DNA of 64,000 nucleotides from Oxyruncus cristatus (taxonomy: Eukaryota; Chordata; Aves; Passeriformes; Cotingidae): NCBI GenBank assembly GCA_013399855.1, contig VXAY01002192.1, forward strand, positions 620,001 through 684,000, read 5' to 3'. The notes below the pieces were generated by a model. It was given only the letters and a program-made list of their open reading frames with translations. It had not been told where the DNA came from and searched no databases. The translations under genes were made by a program, and so were the position numbers. Shown in pieces: positions 35,766 through 49,639 of the stretch (position 1 is its first letter; each line of letters opens with the position of its first letter).

Positions 35766-38700
35766 TGATGGCACTGAGGATACTTACCTGCAGAATACTC
35801 AATGGCTATAGTCTAAGTATCAGCCAGAAACCTTCAAATCAGGTTTTTGCCTAAAAGGAAGAATTGTTTACACGCAGAACCCTGAAATATTTATTTCTTA
35901 TGGCTAAATCATGTATTACTCGTGTTATCTGGCATGGTATGGGAGCTACTTTTGTGGGCAGGTGGCAATAATGGTTAAGAAGACAAGCTGACATATCTCA
36001 CTGCAAAATATTTTCAAGCAGAAAAAAAAAAGGTTTTCAAGGCTTATATGTATTTTTGAAAAAAATACACTTGCTTTAAAATTAAAAACTGGAATTGAAA
36101 AAATTTTCAAACAAGCATTGGAATTCCAACATGCAACTGCAAAAAAAACTAAGTAATTTTTCAGTTATCAATAATTTAAGAGCTTTCCCGTTTCCCCCCA
36201 TATGCAAACAACTTCCTTGAGGAAAAAAAAAATTCTATTGCACCTTTGTGAATAATATTCATGACAAAAAAGTGGGTTTTCTTTCCTAGCCAGCTTGTAC
36301 AGAAGACATGATCACTCCCACTGCATGTCATAAATTTGCACGGTGGAGCACTCTTGACAGTCTTCTGATGGGACTATTTTTTAAACTATAATAAGTAGAT
36401 CTCCTCAGCCTCTCCTCCAGTCTTGTCATAAATCTATCACACCAGCCCCTGGCTTTCCATTTCAGCCCACACACACCTGCCTTATCCACTTACACTTTCT
36501 CTAACATACTTTATTTGTGCATATAAGCTTTTCTCATGAGGATCTCACAGTTTGGGTGTGCAGCATCCTCCCTGCCTTCCAGTACTGCCTTTCTGTTTGG
36601 CTTTCCGTGGAGCAGGATAAGGGCCAGTGAGATTGTATCAGCCAGAAGTCGTGAGAAACAGTACAAGTTTCACAAAAAGGTGCATTTGTGCACTGTGCTG
36701 AAAGCTCTTCTTCAGCTGGGGTCCCCATGGCAAGGAAGTTGTCCTGAAAGAAGGAGCAGAGGTTGTCAAAGCAGCTGGCATTCCTTAACCTTGCCTGAGA
36801 CAGGAACGCAAGACTGAGATCATAACCTTGTACAGATCTGGCAAGAATATCAACATTTTCCTTCCACTCTTGAACTGGAGTAAGGGCTGGAGCCCTTTCA
36901 TTACCATTCTCTTTTGGGATCAAAACAGAACCCACCCCAAGTTCCTCCTCCAAATTCACATTCCAAGATTTTTACCACACCTTCTGGTCTTATTTCTGGG
37001 ACTGGACAAGTACACACCATGCTCAGAGGTACAATAGATCATGTAGTTCTTACCCTAAGGTGCCACAACTGAGCTGGCAACCCTCAGAGTAGTAGAGTCT
37101 TGTATTTTAATTGTCATGCCTTCTTTGGGGCATGGCCAAAACTCCTACCATCAGAAGTCACATTCCGAAATTTTTCATTTTCTGAGAATCCCCCTCACGC
37201 CTTCAGCTGATTTGACACCATAGTCCCCTGTAACTCTTGCCTTCTCAAGCCCTCCTTGTCAAGTCTCAGCCTTCCTGGTGCTCATAGCCACATACTCTGT
37301 GCTGCTTCATCACAGAGCCCAGTTATGCCACACCTGCATCCCCAGGTCCCACCAATTTTCTGCAGTGGATTCAAGGTCTGGAGAGTTTTAGCACCTACTG
37401 CCCCACCTTCCTGTGCCCCAGCTTAGCCAGTTCTCTGCAGTCCCAGATCTGCTGCCCCCAGGAGCTGTAGCACCGCACAGTCTCCAAACCATGCCCCAGG
37501 CATGACCAAGCCCCACAGCCAGAGCCACGAGGGCAATTCTGTAAGGCTGTGATCTCTCTGTGCTCACATCCCATGGGCCAAGTGCAGCCCTTTGGCACAG
37601 CCTGGCATCCACCATTTAGCTACACCTAGAAACCAAAGTAACTTTGCAGGACACCTATCCTCTCCCTGTGAACCATGCAGTGGAGTCCCCCAGAGAGAGC
37701 TTCAGGGTCAGAGTGAAAGGTGTGCAGCAAGCTCCTGGCTCTTGCCTTTGCCCAGGTACATCACTCAACATCCTCAAGACTCTTATGAATGACCTTAGAG
37801 AAGGCACCTCAGCTGGCCATGAGTCCAGAGTAGTGACCCTGTAGGAGAAAAGGAACAAGAAACCCAGACCTTATTAAGCCTGTGATTTCTCTCTGAGTCT
37901 CTTGGTGTGGGTGTCACTCCTCTAGACTTCAAGAGCAACACCTCCTCTGCCCTGACTCAGGCTCCCGCAGCATCACGGATGAATCACATCCTGCCTGTTT
38001 CTCTCTGTTGACCTTACTGGGAGTCCCAGACAGCTGGCTCAGACACAGCCAACAACTCTGCAGATGTCCACACTCAGACATTTGGATTCCCTGCTCTGGG
38101 CCAGCTGCTGGTGAGAAGCAGAGTCCTGTTCCTTCCCACCCCTTCGACACACCAAGGGTTGCCTGAAGATCACTGAAGATTTTCTCCAGAAAGGGGGCAT
38201 CCAGGACTGGGCTCCAGCTCTGTGCTAAATCCTCTGAAGCTGCTTTTCCCTCTGCTCTTCTGCTTCTGCACAACAGTGAGACAAGCAGAAGCCATGGTGC
38301 TCTGGTTCATTCCTGAATGGAAGGCTGCTTTCAGAGGTGCAATCAATACCCCTTCCAGAGAAGTCAAAAGGCCTTCTAAATTACACCAGGGGTTTTTTAG
38401 CACTCAGTAGCCTTGAGGCTGGGGAAGAAGATGAGAAAGATACCTTTGATCCGCTCTCCTCACATCTCCCACCTCCCTAGGTTGTTCATGAGAGACCCAG
38501 CTGAATGCTAAACCTCAGATTTTCACTCAGAACAATTAGGATATTTTTAGTACAAGCATTTTCCATGGAATTTGGTAAATACCTCACTTTTAAAATCATC
38601 TGCAGCATCCTGCAGGTGGGCTTAGCTCAGCACTCTGATTTCTGTGTGACGCCATTTGGACAGCCACGGACCTGGTCTCCCCTAATCCCTTCACGTGGCA

Positions 38701-41700
38701 CCCGCTTTGAATCCATGTCCTCTAAGAATGCGTTTCTCAGATTGCAAAGCCTCGGCCTCTACACATTTGTTTGAACAGACAGCTACAGCTGGGGATTTCT
38801 GTCTCTGCACAGACTTTGAACAGCTGCTTGTGGTTCCACCCAGCCCAGCTCCCAGAAGCGCTGTGCTCTGCCTCTGGTGGGAAGCATGTCAGGCTGGGAG
38901 GAATGAAATAGCAGCAGTCCTCAGGGTGTCATTGAGCCACGGTGGGAGCGGGACACAGCCCCGACAGGCAGGGCAAGGTCAGCAGAGAACCAGCTCATGA
39001 ATTATAGAGGCCAAATGTGGAGCTCCCCGAATGTCATCGATGAAAAATGGGGGCTTTTTATAACACAAATGGAAGATGACCCTGGTTGGGGAAGGGTTGA
39101 CAGCATGGGAAGCAATTTTGCACACACAGACTACACCTCTTCTGTGTGTATGTCAGGCCCAGGAGAGCATCACTGGGGTGGACGTGCTCTTAATACCTAG
39201 ATATGTTCATGGCATTTATAGATGTGCATTGAACACAGATGATTGCATCAGTCTATGAAATTTTTACCACTTGGAACTGGAGGGTCCCAGAAGACTCTGC
39301 AAATACAAACTGAGCTCTTCCAAGGATGTGGTTTATTACTGGCTTAACTCCAGTGGTTGACCTGCCAATAAATGGAGAGGTCCTGCTCTTTTACCATCCC
39401 ATCCCTGCAGTCTTTTCCTCCCTCCTCATCAGTTTTGGTGAGTGACACTGGAAAGTTTGTGGAATGTCTTTGCTGATGTGACTGGAAATTAGGTTTGGTT
39501 CAGGTCTTAGGGTTTTTTTAAATGGGCTGATTTTCAAGCCTGATCACTGATCTGACCTGATCTGATATACTGAGCAAGCACAAGGGAACTGAGCTGAACC
39601 AAGGAAAGGAGTTTAAAACAGGTGAAAAGAGAACATGTCTATGCAAATAAGGTCAAGGAGCAGACAAGATCTCATTGATATGAACTCTACAACCTATCCC
39701 AGCTGTACTTTCCATGCAGTGCTTTGCACTGTATCAGTAGGCTGATGGTGTTGCTGCAGCAGACTCACGACTCAGCAGAAGACTTTCCCTTGGAAAACCA
39801 TCTTCCAGGCAAGCCTCAGCCTGGAGTTTGTCCTTTCTCTGGAGAATTGTAAAAACTGAATCGTTCTGAAGGGAGTGAGAAAATAATTTTCTTACAAACA
39901 TGATCCCAGACAGGCCAAGCTTTTTCCTCATGTATGAAACCAGTAGAAGAAATTCAACACTTCTCTGTGGTTAAGCAGAAGGCTGTACTAGCACATCTCC
40001 AGAGTGAGCTGTTGTTCATATGTTGTCCTTATCATGGAAAAAAATCAATGATGGTTTTCTTTCACCTCTCTCCTGCCCAATGTGTCTTCAAGGAGACACA
40101 CACCCAGGATCAAAATTTTTTGTTGCAAGGAATATGGTGATTCAAATCATCCTGAAATTTCATGTGTCTTCACCAAAGTAATGTTCTTTCAAAACTGTTG
40201 CTTTGCTAAGATTTAATTTTTAAATTTTAAACTGTGATATTGAACACTACTGTGAAAAACAAATCAAGAATCCCACTTGAAAAATTAATAAAAAGATGTT
40301 TCATTATGAAATTATGTTGAAGTAAGACACATCTACATGATGGAAATCTTCTTCTCTTTTGAAGTAAAATTTCATGCCAAATCAACGTGGCTTTGCAATG
40401 CATTTTCATTGTAAGTGACTCTTTACTAATGCAAAATAATTTCTCAAGGAGTTACACCCCAAAACTCAGGAATGTGGGAAATCCAGATCGGGAGCAAGCT
40501 GAGAGTGTGCCTCTTGTTAATTGAAATGGATCAAGTCTTCACTGTGGACTGGAGATTTCTCAAAGGTGGGGCAGCAAGGTGTTGTCTCTGGTGAGATTAG
40601 GAAATCTCTATTTTTGTTTCCACTGCTGATACCCTGGACAATATAAATGTGCAGAATGTGATCTTGTAAAAGCTTTCAGCCTGAGCTGAGGCTTTGCATT
40701 CCAACTGTCAGGTTTTTACTTGTTTACCTTGGAGCCTGGCTTCAAGGGATACGATGGAAGAGATAATTGGAGCAGACTGGCTGCCAGCAAGCAGAGAAAA
40801 ATGTTTCAATAAGAAGTATTTTATTCTGCTATGGATACTTATACGAACAAATGGCACCCTTGGGTACAAAACAGAAATAATCCTAAGCATTTCTTTCCCT
40901 CCCTCTCTCCACATACCTCCCCTGCAGCAGGTTTCATACCACACACAGCATCACTGCATGCAGATTTCTATCAATGTTTCACCGTGATGGGCCCCAGGAG
41001 TTTTCAGGGCCAGGTTCTCTGTGCTGTTGCAGAGGCACTGTGCAGTGGGGAGTTCGGCAGCTGGAGCAGAGCAGGGACTGGGGTGTCCCTCTCATGGGCA
41101 CCTGCCTCCCCTCCTCACCTTCCCTGGGCATCACCGTTGCATCGGCGCCCTGGGGAAAGGCTGAGCCCTAGGGCTGCCCTGTCTTACAGGTGTGTGTCAC
41201 CACTGACAGTGTACCTGACACCAGTCCCCAGCCCTCGCTCACCCCCTGGATCTGTAGGGCTTGCTGCTGTGATTTGTCCAGTGCAGGGATAAGAAAAAAC
41301 TCTGAAAGTCAAACGGGACCTCACACTTTGAACTCTGCTTCCCGCCCTGCAGCAACCCAAATCTTGCTTTTACGAGAGACAAAAGGTTTTCAGGTTGTCC
41401 AGGCCAACCTTTGAAAATGTTCATAACCAAGATACCTCCTTAGTTATTATTATCATACCTCTAAACAAAACCTTCTGGAGGAAGCAGTGTGTTTACGTAC
41501 TGAGCCTGTTGTAAGAAAGTCAGGACCCCAAAGTCTGACAGCAGTAGCAGTCAAAAACTCAAAGGGAAAATATGTCAAGCTCATACTGAATTTTTGTTGC
41601 TCAGCCCTGCCTTCCTGTGCCCCCTCAGCAGCTAAGCTGTAAACTGGATAAACTATTTCAACTGACTCCTTCAAATCCATTAACCAGCTCTCTAACAAGT

Positions 41701-44394
41701 CACTGAATTAGCGCAGTGCATGAGAAACCACTGGCACTGCACGTTTTTGTTATTACTACAAAACGGAACTTGAACTCCAGTGAAGATGTGGCCACTTAAA
41801 CCAGCAACTGAAGGCCCACATGAGCATCTTGTGTCTCGTAGCTGTGGTGGGAACTGGGGTGCTGAGAGCAGTGAGCAGCACCACCAGTCAAGCCAGCTGT
41901 GTGAGTCCTGACTGGGAGCTCCCACCTCTGTGCCAGACAAGCTGCTGAAGTGTGGCTCCTTGCCCACTCCTGGACCACAAGATGAAAGATGCCCCTGGGG
42001 CTTAACGCTGTGGATATGGTAGGACCAGCTCCTGACTTGTGGAGTGACACTGTGGGACCAGCCTTTCCTGCATCCCAACACCATCCTGGAGCTGGTAATG
42101 GCTCTCTTGTACCTGCACAGAGAGAAAGGCCTAAAGAGGATTAGTTTTCAGTCTGCTTGGCTTCCTGACCTGGCTCCCTGCAGGAGTACCGAGACCAGCA
42201 CAGGCACCCTTCATTTAGAGAGGTTTAAGATGCTGTGGCCTTTGCCATCATGATCGCTCTGGTGTAATTTGGAAGTCTGCTCTGTCCTGACTGGTCAAGT
42301 CCTGCATGGCTGATGGAGTTCAGCAGTTGCACTGCTGGGCCAGGAAGTCTGCCCTTGGTGACTGCGTGGGAAGCCAGAACCTGCCACGCATTCCTGACTC
42401 CTCATCTCCGTGTGTCTCTGCTTTCTTGCACTAAAGTGCCACATTTAACTTTGCAAAGGCAACATTTAACTCTTCAGGGTTGTCATTTGAAAATTACTCT
42501 CTGCAGGTCAGTGTCTTCTCTAGTAAATGCGTGTATAAATTTCTGCTTCTTTTACACCTATCTTTCTTACCTTGTTCTAACAGAAGTGATTAATGATACC
42601 AATATGATCGTGCCCTTCTTAAGTGATAACTGGCTTTTACATCAAGTATACAAAGACTAGGTCAGTGTGTTCCACTACAAATTGCAAAGTGAAAAAATGA
42701 ACCAAGGTTCCTCTTTTACACCAAGTATCCAAGTCGAGAACGTTTCCTTGATTAGACTGTTTGGTTTGATACTTGTTTCTTAGCAGGAGGAAGTTAAAGA
42801 AATTAAGCCCCTGAACATCAATAGTGAGCATAAATTTGGGTTTGCTTAACGTTGCTACTATTTTCCAGTCACACTTTTTTACTGCTGAACACTTCCTGTG
42901 CAGGATTTCCACCAGACTTCTGACGTGTACTTGCCCCAGTGTGCAGCTGTGCCCATACTTCTCTCAATATATATGCTCTCACGGAGACACAATCTGATTT
43001 TTTAAATGAATGTAGTGCTATAGGTAGCAAAATCACATCTGAATGATCCTGAGAGAGCTATTTGTTGAAGGTCTAAATATTTCAGAAATATTGTAAATTC
43101 CTTTTTATTTTAGATTTTAATATTCAATAGACAGAATCTGCTGCCAGAGACATGTGCATAAATCCTGAACTGACCTCTCGGTGCTGCTTTGATTCACTGA
43201 TTCACTGGAACATGGTGTTTGTGTACACAATGGGAAAGGGTGTCAAAACACTTTGATTTATGACAGATTTATACTGCTCTCATTAATGCCATGCTGTGGC
43301 TTCCCCTCTGGGATGTCTGAGAGCTGGTAGTGCTGTGGGCTCCTTTGGAAAAACCTTAATGTCCCACCATGGGTTCTGCCAGGACTGGGAAGGGGCAATC
43401 AGCTTTCTTAGATCCCAGCCCAAACTGCAAGAACTACCAAAGAGTCTTGACTTTGTGGGCCATAATTTGGGGTTTAGGGCTCGGAAGAATGCAATGTTTT
43501 TCAAAGAAAAAATCCTTCAAAGTCAGGCCCAGCTTGAAGAACTCACAGAAAGTGTTTCAAATAATTGAAGCATGAGCTTGAAGTGTGTTAAAACAACCTT
43601 TCTCCAGGTAGCCACAACAATAAAATAACTACCATAGCTGGCAGGTCCCAAGTAGACGCAACGGGAAGGGCACGAAAATGTAGAGCCCCTGGTGACAGGG
43701 ACTTGCCAGGATGCTGTCTGCATCAGGCTCGTCCCTGAGATACAAAGAGAGCCTGTCAGCTCACTGCTACCCAGAAATCCAAAACAGGAAACCTCAAACA
43801 GAGGCACCAAGCAGCAAAACAGCAAGGCAGAAAGCTCATTCCTGCTGTATCCAAACAGAGCCTGTTGTTAGTGAGCCCAAAGGGATGAAAGAAATGCCCC
43901 CAAGGTTGGGATCTCAGGTTGTCAACTTGGATTATCAGTGTGTAAATCCCACCAAGAAGGAGCATTCCTGCATGGTGTCAGGGGGCTGCTTGGCTTGCTG
44001 AGCCACCAAATTGCCTGCCAGGGTTTCTAGACACATGTTGCTCTGGCAACATGATTTTGCACATCCAAAGTCTCAATCCCGAGCCTGACATACATTCCTC
44101 TGCCATGTCAGGCTCCCTGACCCATCATGGGGACAGTAACAATAAAAGCCCCCTCCTCGTAGGGGAGAAAGACGAAACCACAAGTCCAGAAAGATATAAG
44201 GGCTTGAGTAGGGAGGGCCAAGACTTTTTAAGTGATCATATTAGACAGAAGCAGTGCCAATGAAAGACCAGATACTGGTAGATTTCAATCCATCATGTAA
44301 AGACTTGATGATTTGAATGTGCGCAAGGGAGAACCCTGCAACAGCAGGATTTGAGGGAACACTCCAGGTTTGGACCCTGATGCTTAAAGCTTTC
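35766..44394. other. Unique non-coding sequence
   Basis: No supported gene. 36020-36240 is A-rich with several short A-runs. A CpG-bearing stretch lies at about 38645-39045 and is discussed as a finding. GC-rich, stop-poor sequence at 40940-41290 leaves a 153-codon frame open without recognisable content. Near 36395-36440 a CTCAGCCTCTCCTCCAGTC block vaguely recalls CR1 but is too short to call. Confidence 0.5.
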
Positions 44395-44476
44395 AGCCCT
44401 TCTTTAGGCAAGGGTGGGAGGCTGGACCCTGGAGTGCTCTCATGGGTCCTTTCCAGTCTTAGTTATTCCCTGAGTC
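44395..44476 (+). mobile_element. Possible CR1 3'-end scrap, sense
   Basis: The sequence 'AGGCTGGACCCTGG...CATGGGTCCTTTCCAGTCTTAG.TATTCC' follows the usual CR1 3' UTR order (GTTGGACT..., then AGGTCC.TTCCAACC..., then ATTCTATG). The final octamer is degraded to TTATTCCC. The match is short and diverged. Chance similarity is possible. Confidence 0.35.
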
Positions 44477-45057
44477 CATGAACATGTTCTAAGTGTGCTG
44501 GAAAACTTAGATACTGAAGTATCTAAAGCTTCTTGAGATACTGATGGGACAAGGAACAGACCATCATCATAGTATATGCTTACGGTGTCTTCTGGTGAGT
44601 GCCCTGTGCCCAGACAGAAAATATGTCAGTTCAGATGCTGGCGCTGCCTCTGACTATCTGGGTGATCCTGAAAATAAGCCCAAAATATCAGAGCAGTCCC
44701 ATTAACACAGCATCCTTTCTTCAGCAGGAGCCAAACCAGGTGCTGTGTAAATTGCTGAACCTGTAATCCCTGTGCTGTGCTTTCGGTGCCCGCACCTTCA
44801 GGGATGCGAGCACTCCTTTCTTCCTTCTGCTGTTTACCTGTCTCTAGAGCGGAGCGCTGGTTTTGTTCTGTGTTTGTGCGTCATTCAGCACATGAAGTCC
44901 AAAGTCTTACTGAGCCCTCAAATTCAGCTGGAACTCCTCTCTCCTCTGAGTGCTCACAGGCATGACACCATGAAAATGTTGCTTTCTCCCACTTAATCTG
45001 TTACAATTTGTCGCTGAAGAGTAAACCCTGGAGAACAAACTCAAATAGTTCTTCCCC

Positions 45058-45078
45058 TTTTTTTTTTTTTTTTTTTTT
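45058..45078. repeat. T21 homopolymer next to the gap
   Basis: A pure T run is followed by ATATAAAGTA and then by unresolved bases. Long homopolymers of this kind commonly end sequence contigs. Confidence 0.95.
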
Positions 45079-45088
45079 ATATAAAGTA

Positions 45089-45136
45089 NNNNNNNNNNNN
45101 NNNNNNNNNNNNNNNNNNNNNNNNNNNNNNNNNNNN
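45089..45136. other. Assembly gap (48 N)
   Basis: Unresolved bases lie just after the T21 run. Content unknown. Frames that pass through the N run are not interpretable. Confidence 0.98.
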
Positions 45137-46034
45137 TTAAGAAATTGAGAATCACATTTCCGCTTCTCATGTACGAAAATTGCTATCACACACGGTAGAC
45201 AGCAGTTTCCCCTTTGCAGGTTCATAATGTAAATCACACCCTCCTGTGTGGGCAGAGTGCCTGTGCCGGGCGCTCTTTTTCCACCAGAGACTGAAGCACC
45301 GGGGTTGGTTTTATGTGATTTAGGGAATCCAAAGGTTTTGTGCCAAACCCTAAACCCAACATTTGTGTTGTCACTGATAGCATTGCAGGAGGGAGCCAGA
45401 GGCACTGAGCAGTAAATTCAAGAGAATTAAGACCATCTGCTGCCCAGGACTGCCAGCCCACAGCTCCCTGCAGAGTCTGTTGAGACAAGCAGTTACAATA
45501 TCCAAGTTAAATTCCCTTGAAAGCCACCCAAACCCAGCCAGCAATGAAGTTCATCTTGCACACAGCAGGAGGTAAAAGCCAAGGAGAGCAGCGATTTTAT
45601 TACAAATCTAGCAGGGCTTTCTCTAGAAACTCTGTAGTTGAAAGTGACTTAAAAGACCATCTAGCTCCAAACCCCTTGCCCTGCCTGGGGATGCCACCCA
45701 CTAGATCGAGTTGCTCAGAGTTCCATTCAACTTGGCCTTCTGGATCTTCACAGAGAGTAGTCGCATATATGTACACAATAAGTGAATACATGCATAGACA
45801 CATAAGGATCTTTTGGCTGGATCTGAGTTCTCAGTGGGTTGAGTACCTCTCCTAAGGAACCTTCCATGTAAACAGGGATCCATAGGAGTCTAATTTTCAT
45901 ATTTGCATTTTCAGTATAAATGATGTTCTGGATTTGATCTCTGTGATTCCAAAAGCACACAAAACACAACTAGAGACAGTGATAATGCAGTTCCTTACAA
46001 ATGGATGGGAAAGTGGTCTGATTTTTGGCCACTC

Positions 46035-46073
46035 TAGATCATTATTTTTAATTTAGATCATATTTTTTAATTT
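46035..46073. repeat. Tandem duplication of a 19-bp AT-rich unit
   Basis: TAGATCATTATTTTTAATT is followed directly by TAGATCATATTTTTTAATT and then TAG again. The two units differ at two positions. Slippage duplication. Confidence 0.85.
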
Positions 46074-46559
46074 AGAGGCAGAAGCTATCAAGGACGCAAT
46101 AAGATTGTTTTTCACTGGACTGCTTAAGGCTGAAAGACAAGTGTCCTCTCAAACTCTTCCTAAATTTCTGTGAGCTGAGAGTGCTGCCGTCTCACAAGCA
46201 GTTTTCTTCAGAAACCAGCTAGTGCTCTCAGTGCCTTTTGCCAATAGCAGCTATAATTACACTAAATGGTTGATTTGCAGAAGCAGAAGGAGGAGAACAA
46301 CATGTGCAGAGCAATGTTACACAACATCACAAAGAGTTTGCACACTTCTGTCATTCTAGCAAACCACTTACAATGACACTCACATACTCCCATTTTCTCT
46401 CTATTTTGGAGATAAGACTGTTTTGAATTTTTCTGCAGGATTATCTGATGGCTGCACAAAACTTGACTCATTGCTGCCATTAGAGGGGAGCTGGATGACC
46501 CCGAAACAATTCCCTGCTATGAATAGCTATTATGATCCCACAAAAACAATGGCATGAGA

Positions 46560-47190
46560 TGTCATGCAGCCTTTCCTGAGCTTCAGAGAGGGAAGCTCAA
46601 ATACAAGAACTTAAAAATGAAACAACATCATTTCTATGAGGTGGAAGTGACTGCAATATGCACTGTGACTTCTCTTGGTGTTTGTGTAAGTGCTTTTTAC
46701 CTCCAAATGCCATCCTTTCTCCCCAAGACTGTGCTGTAATTAGAATTCTACCTTTAAATCTGAGTGCGCTTTGTAGGCCTAATAGGGCATCCAGCAGCAA
46801 TAATGGCAGTAATTACAAATGCATTTGGTGTTCAGTGTTCAGAACTAAAGAAAAACACACTAAAGATGAAAAATGCCATCACTCAAGAATTGTTTTGAAA
46901 CAGCACAGGCAGAAATGGGCAAGTTTGCATGGCTATAAATATCACCAGTACAGAGCTTACATTATTTAGGGCACGTGTGTAATGAGCGCTCTTCTGGAAG
47001 ACTCCGGGAGCGATAAAGCACGAAGAGCACAAGCTATCTGGGAAATATCAAAATATTATAATCTGCTACGGAGACACACTGCTTTTCTTTATGGCTCACA
47101 AAAATATATTCAAGACTCCAGATGCACTCTGCTGCAGGAGCGCCTGTTTATGGCAAAAGGAGAGCGCACGGGGAAGTGTTGCTAAAGAAG
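46560..47190. other. Candidate conserved non-coding element
   Basis: AT-rich sequence with homeodomain-type cores (TAATTAGAATT, GTAATTACAAATGCATTTGG, the last with an octamer-like ATGCAT) sits next to a CpG-bearing part. That part has nine CpGs between 46970 and 47180. This style is typical of developmental enhancers in vertebrates. The 67-codon plus-strand frame at 46982-47185 has no in-frame extension upstream (TAG at once) and no recognisable domain. The call is an impression. Only cross-species alignment can confirm it. Confidence 0.3.
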
Positions 47191-49639
47191 TTGGCAATGT
47201 ATCAGCATGAGCAACTTCGTAGCAAGTTATTTTGATGGTATTGTATGTCCTGTTTTGAGTATCATGGTAAAACGTCTCAGGGAACAGTTTGTTACAGCCA
47301 CCTAACAGTCATCCCACATGTACCATCAGGATCCAAAACACATGCAGAGTGGACACAAGACAAATTGGTAGGGATCCTGGTGGTCACAAGTTGTTCCTTG
47401 TGTTCTCAGGAGAAATTCTGCTGAAATTTGGCAATATCCTGAACACAAGCTGTTCCCAATAATCCATCAGGAGACCTGAAGTACTTTGTTTTTCCATCTG
47501 CCCTCCAAAGGGCAGAAGAACAAACTGAATAAGTCCAAACAACAAAGTAATGTAACTCATCTTCTTAATTCATTATTTTTCATTTATCCATGAAGCATTT
47601 CTCCCAGTAGCTCCTCTCAGACATTACTAAACTTTGCCCATAACACAGCTGGGAGGTTTCCCATATTTGCAACCTGGGAAATGAAGCGTGACAAGGTAGA
47701 ATTTCTCTGAAACTTTTATTTAACCCCAAGCTGCTCCTTTCTCCAGCTATCATGCGACGTAAAGCTCAAGCTGTGCACCCAAGGGACATCTGACTTCAGG
47801 TACTTGATCTCAGTACGTGCTCAGTACCACTGGGAACAAGCCACGTTGTGGGACCTTCTCAGTTCTTTCCTTCTAAAATTTCCCACTTGTTCCCTGGCCT
47901 TCAGTCTCTCAGGAGGAAGAGGTGGTGCATTATATCTGGTGCCAGCTGATCCACCACCCCTAAGCTCTCATGTCTCTGCTGGCTGGGAAAACAATGTCCT
48001 AAGCTGAAAACATGATAGATGCTATTGGTTGTTGATGCAATTAAGACAAGACCTTCTTCTGCAGAAATCTAATGGGGGTCCCCACCTTGGATAAGTAAGA
48101 ATTAAATGTTTCCAAATTTAAACTGCACACTGGTGTACTTCTCCAATACTGTTAACTTAAGTGTTGAGGTCAGAGGTAAGAGAAATGTTTCTGGTGACAT
48201 GTAAGAATTTCACACAGTTTAGACTGGGAACAAAAAGTGCTACTGAAGCAACAGTTGTTTTGTGACCCTTCTCTGGGCACTGGTGCTGGAAATGCTCTGT
48301 TCAAACCAGCCCGGGCAGCTGCTGCAGAGCCAAGGCTCCAGGTATTGGTTAGATAGAAAAAGCATGGGATCTACCCAGATAGTCCACTGCAGTGCCATAA
48401 AGGCTGCTTGGAAGGTTGGATCAGCTGTCTCCACAGGCAGCAAGCCTGGAGGACAGTTCCCTGCTTGAACAGACCAGGTGGGTTAGCTATTCCCAGGCCA
48501 CGGAAGGGTCTCATTTCATCACAGGGGACCCTGAGAAGCTCGGGTATAGGTGGACTGGGAAGCCCCTATGTGCAGAAGTGGATGGCTATAGATCCTAATG
48601 GTGTCCCAGCTGCTCTCTTTAAAAGTGGCATTAAGTTCAACTTAGTTCCCTAACCAGCAGTGCCCAGTGTTATTTAGGACATCCTTTGGACGTTGCTTCC
48701 TTACTGCTGCAAACTCTCTGCCCATCTTGTAACCCTGGCAGAGCTCCCCTAAGACATCCCACACAACACAGGGCACCTACATTTCAGCTTGCAAACTAGA
48801 CCCACAGTCCTCAAATCCTCATTTTTTAAAATTATTGGCATCATCAAAACAAGCCCAGACTTACAAAACACAGTGCCTGTCAGTTTGTGTTTCTGTCTGC
48901 AGGATCCAGTGCATGTGGATGAAGATATAAATACATGCCCAAGCTTATGCAAACTTTTTACCCGGAGAGCAGCAGCTCAGATGGACTCACCCACTCGCTG
49001 GTGGTTTCTGAATTTCATTTTCTAAATATGCTTTGCTCGATTCACGGGAGGAAAACAGCATTTGCCACCTCCCAAGGGGAAACACAGATGTTTGGCTCCC
49101 AATCCCTGGAATTTCTTGAACCTTTGAGGACAAAAGGGGAAAGGACAGAGGTCAAGCAGCAGTATTTATTCTGACCCCTTTCCTACCAATTGTTCAAAAC
49201 CCAGGCAGATAAAGCACGGGCATTTCTTGTCAGCAAGACCCATGTGGTCTGCCGGCACAACACGGCAAATTCCAGTCATTCCTCCAGGCTGCTGGGGGCT
49301 ACTCAAGTCCCACTGAGGTGAAGTGGCCCCACCAGCACAGCAGTCTGATGAGGAAGGACCTGTCCCAGACAGACCACTCTGTCCCCAGACAGACCTTCCC
49401 ATCCCCAGGCACCAGCTCTATTCATATGCTGATGCCCAGCGGGGAAGAAATCCTGGGCCTCAGGAAGTGTCTCACCTGCCAGGAAGCTGGTACCCTGTAG
49501 AGACAGCCCCAGTGAGGACGTTCAAAAGGTTTCTTGCTTTTCAAGCAGGACCACAAGAGAGAGAGGGTGAGAAGAGACACTTGCTGGACTTCAAATATTC
49601 TCTTTTTTAATTCACCTAAACATCAATTTAAAGAGGTCA
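47191..49639. other. Unique non-coding sequence
   Basis: No gene, RNA gene or recognisable repeat seen. Open frames stay below 85 codons. Confidence 0.5.

Larger units (their letters stand above)
44477..46559. other. Unique non-coding sequence with a gap
   Basis: No gene seen. It holds the T21 run and the N gap listed separately, and a 19-bp tandem duplication at 46035-46073. Confidence 0.5.

Noticed and set aside
36390..36445. CTCAGCCTCTCCTCCAGTC block resembling old CR1
   Set aside because: Only about 20 bases fit and the expected neighbouring blocks are missing.
40831..41292. 153-codon plus-strand frame
   Set aside because: Pro/Ser/Leu-rich translation of a GC-rich patch with overlapping open frames. 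No domain recognised.
46982..47185. 67-codon plus-strand frame with plausible amino-acid mix
   Set aside because: An in-frame stop lies directly upstream, there are no splice sites to extend it, and the length is common by chance. It is more likely part of a regulatory element.
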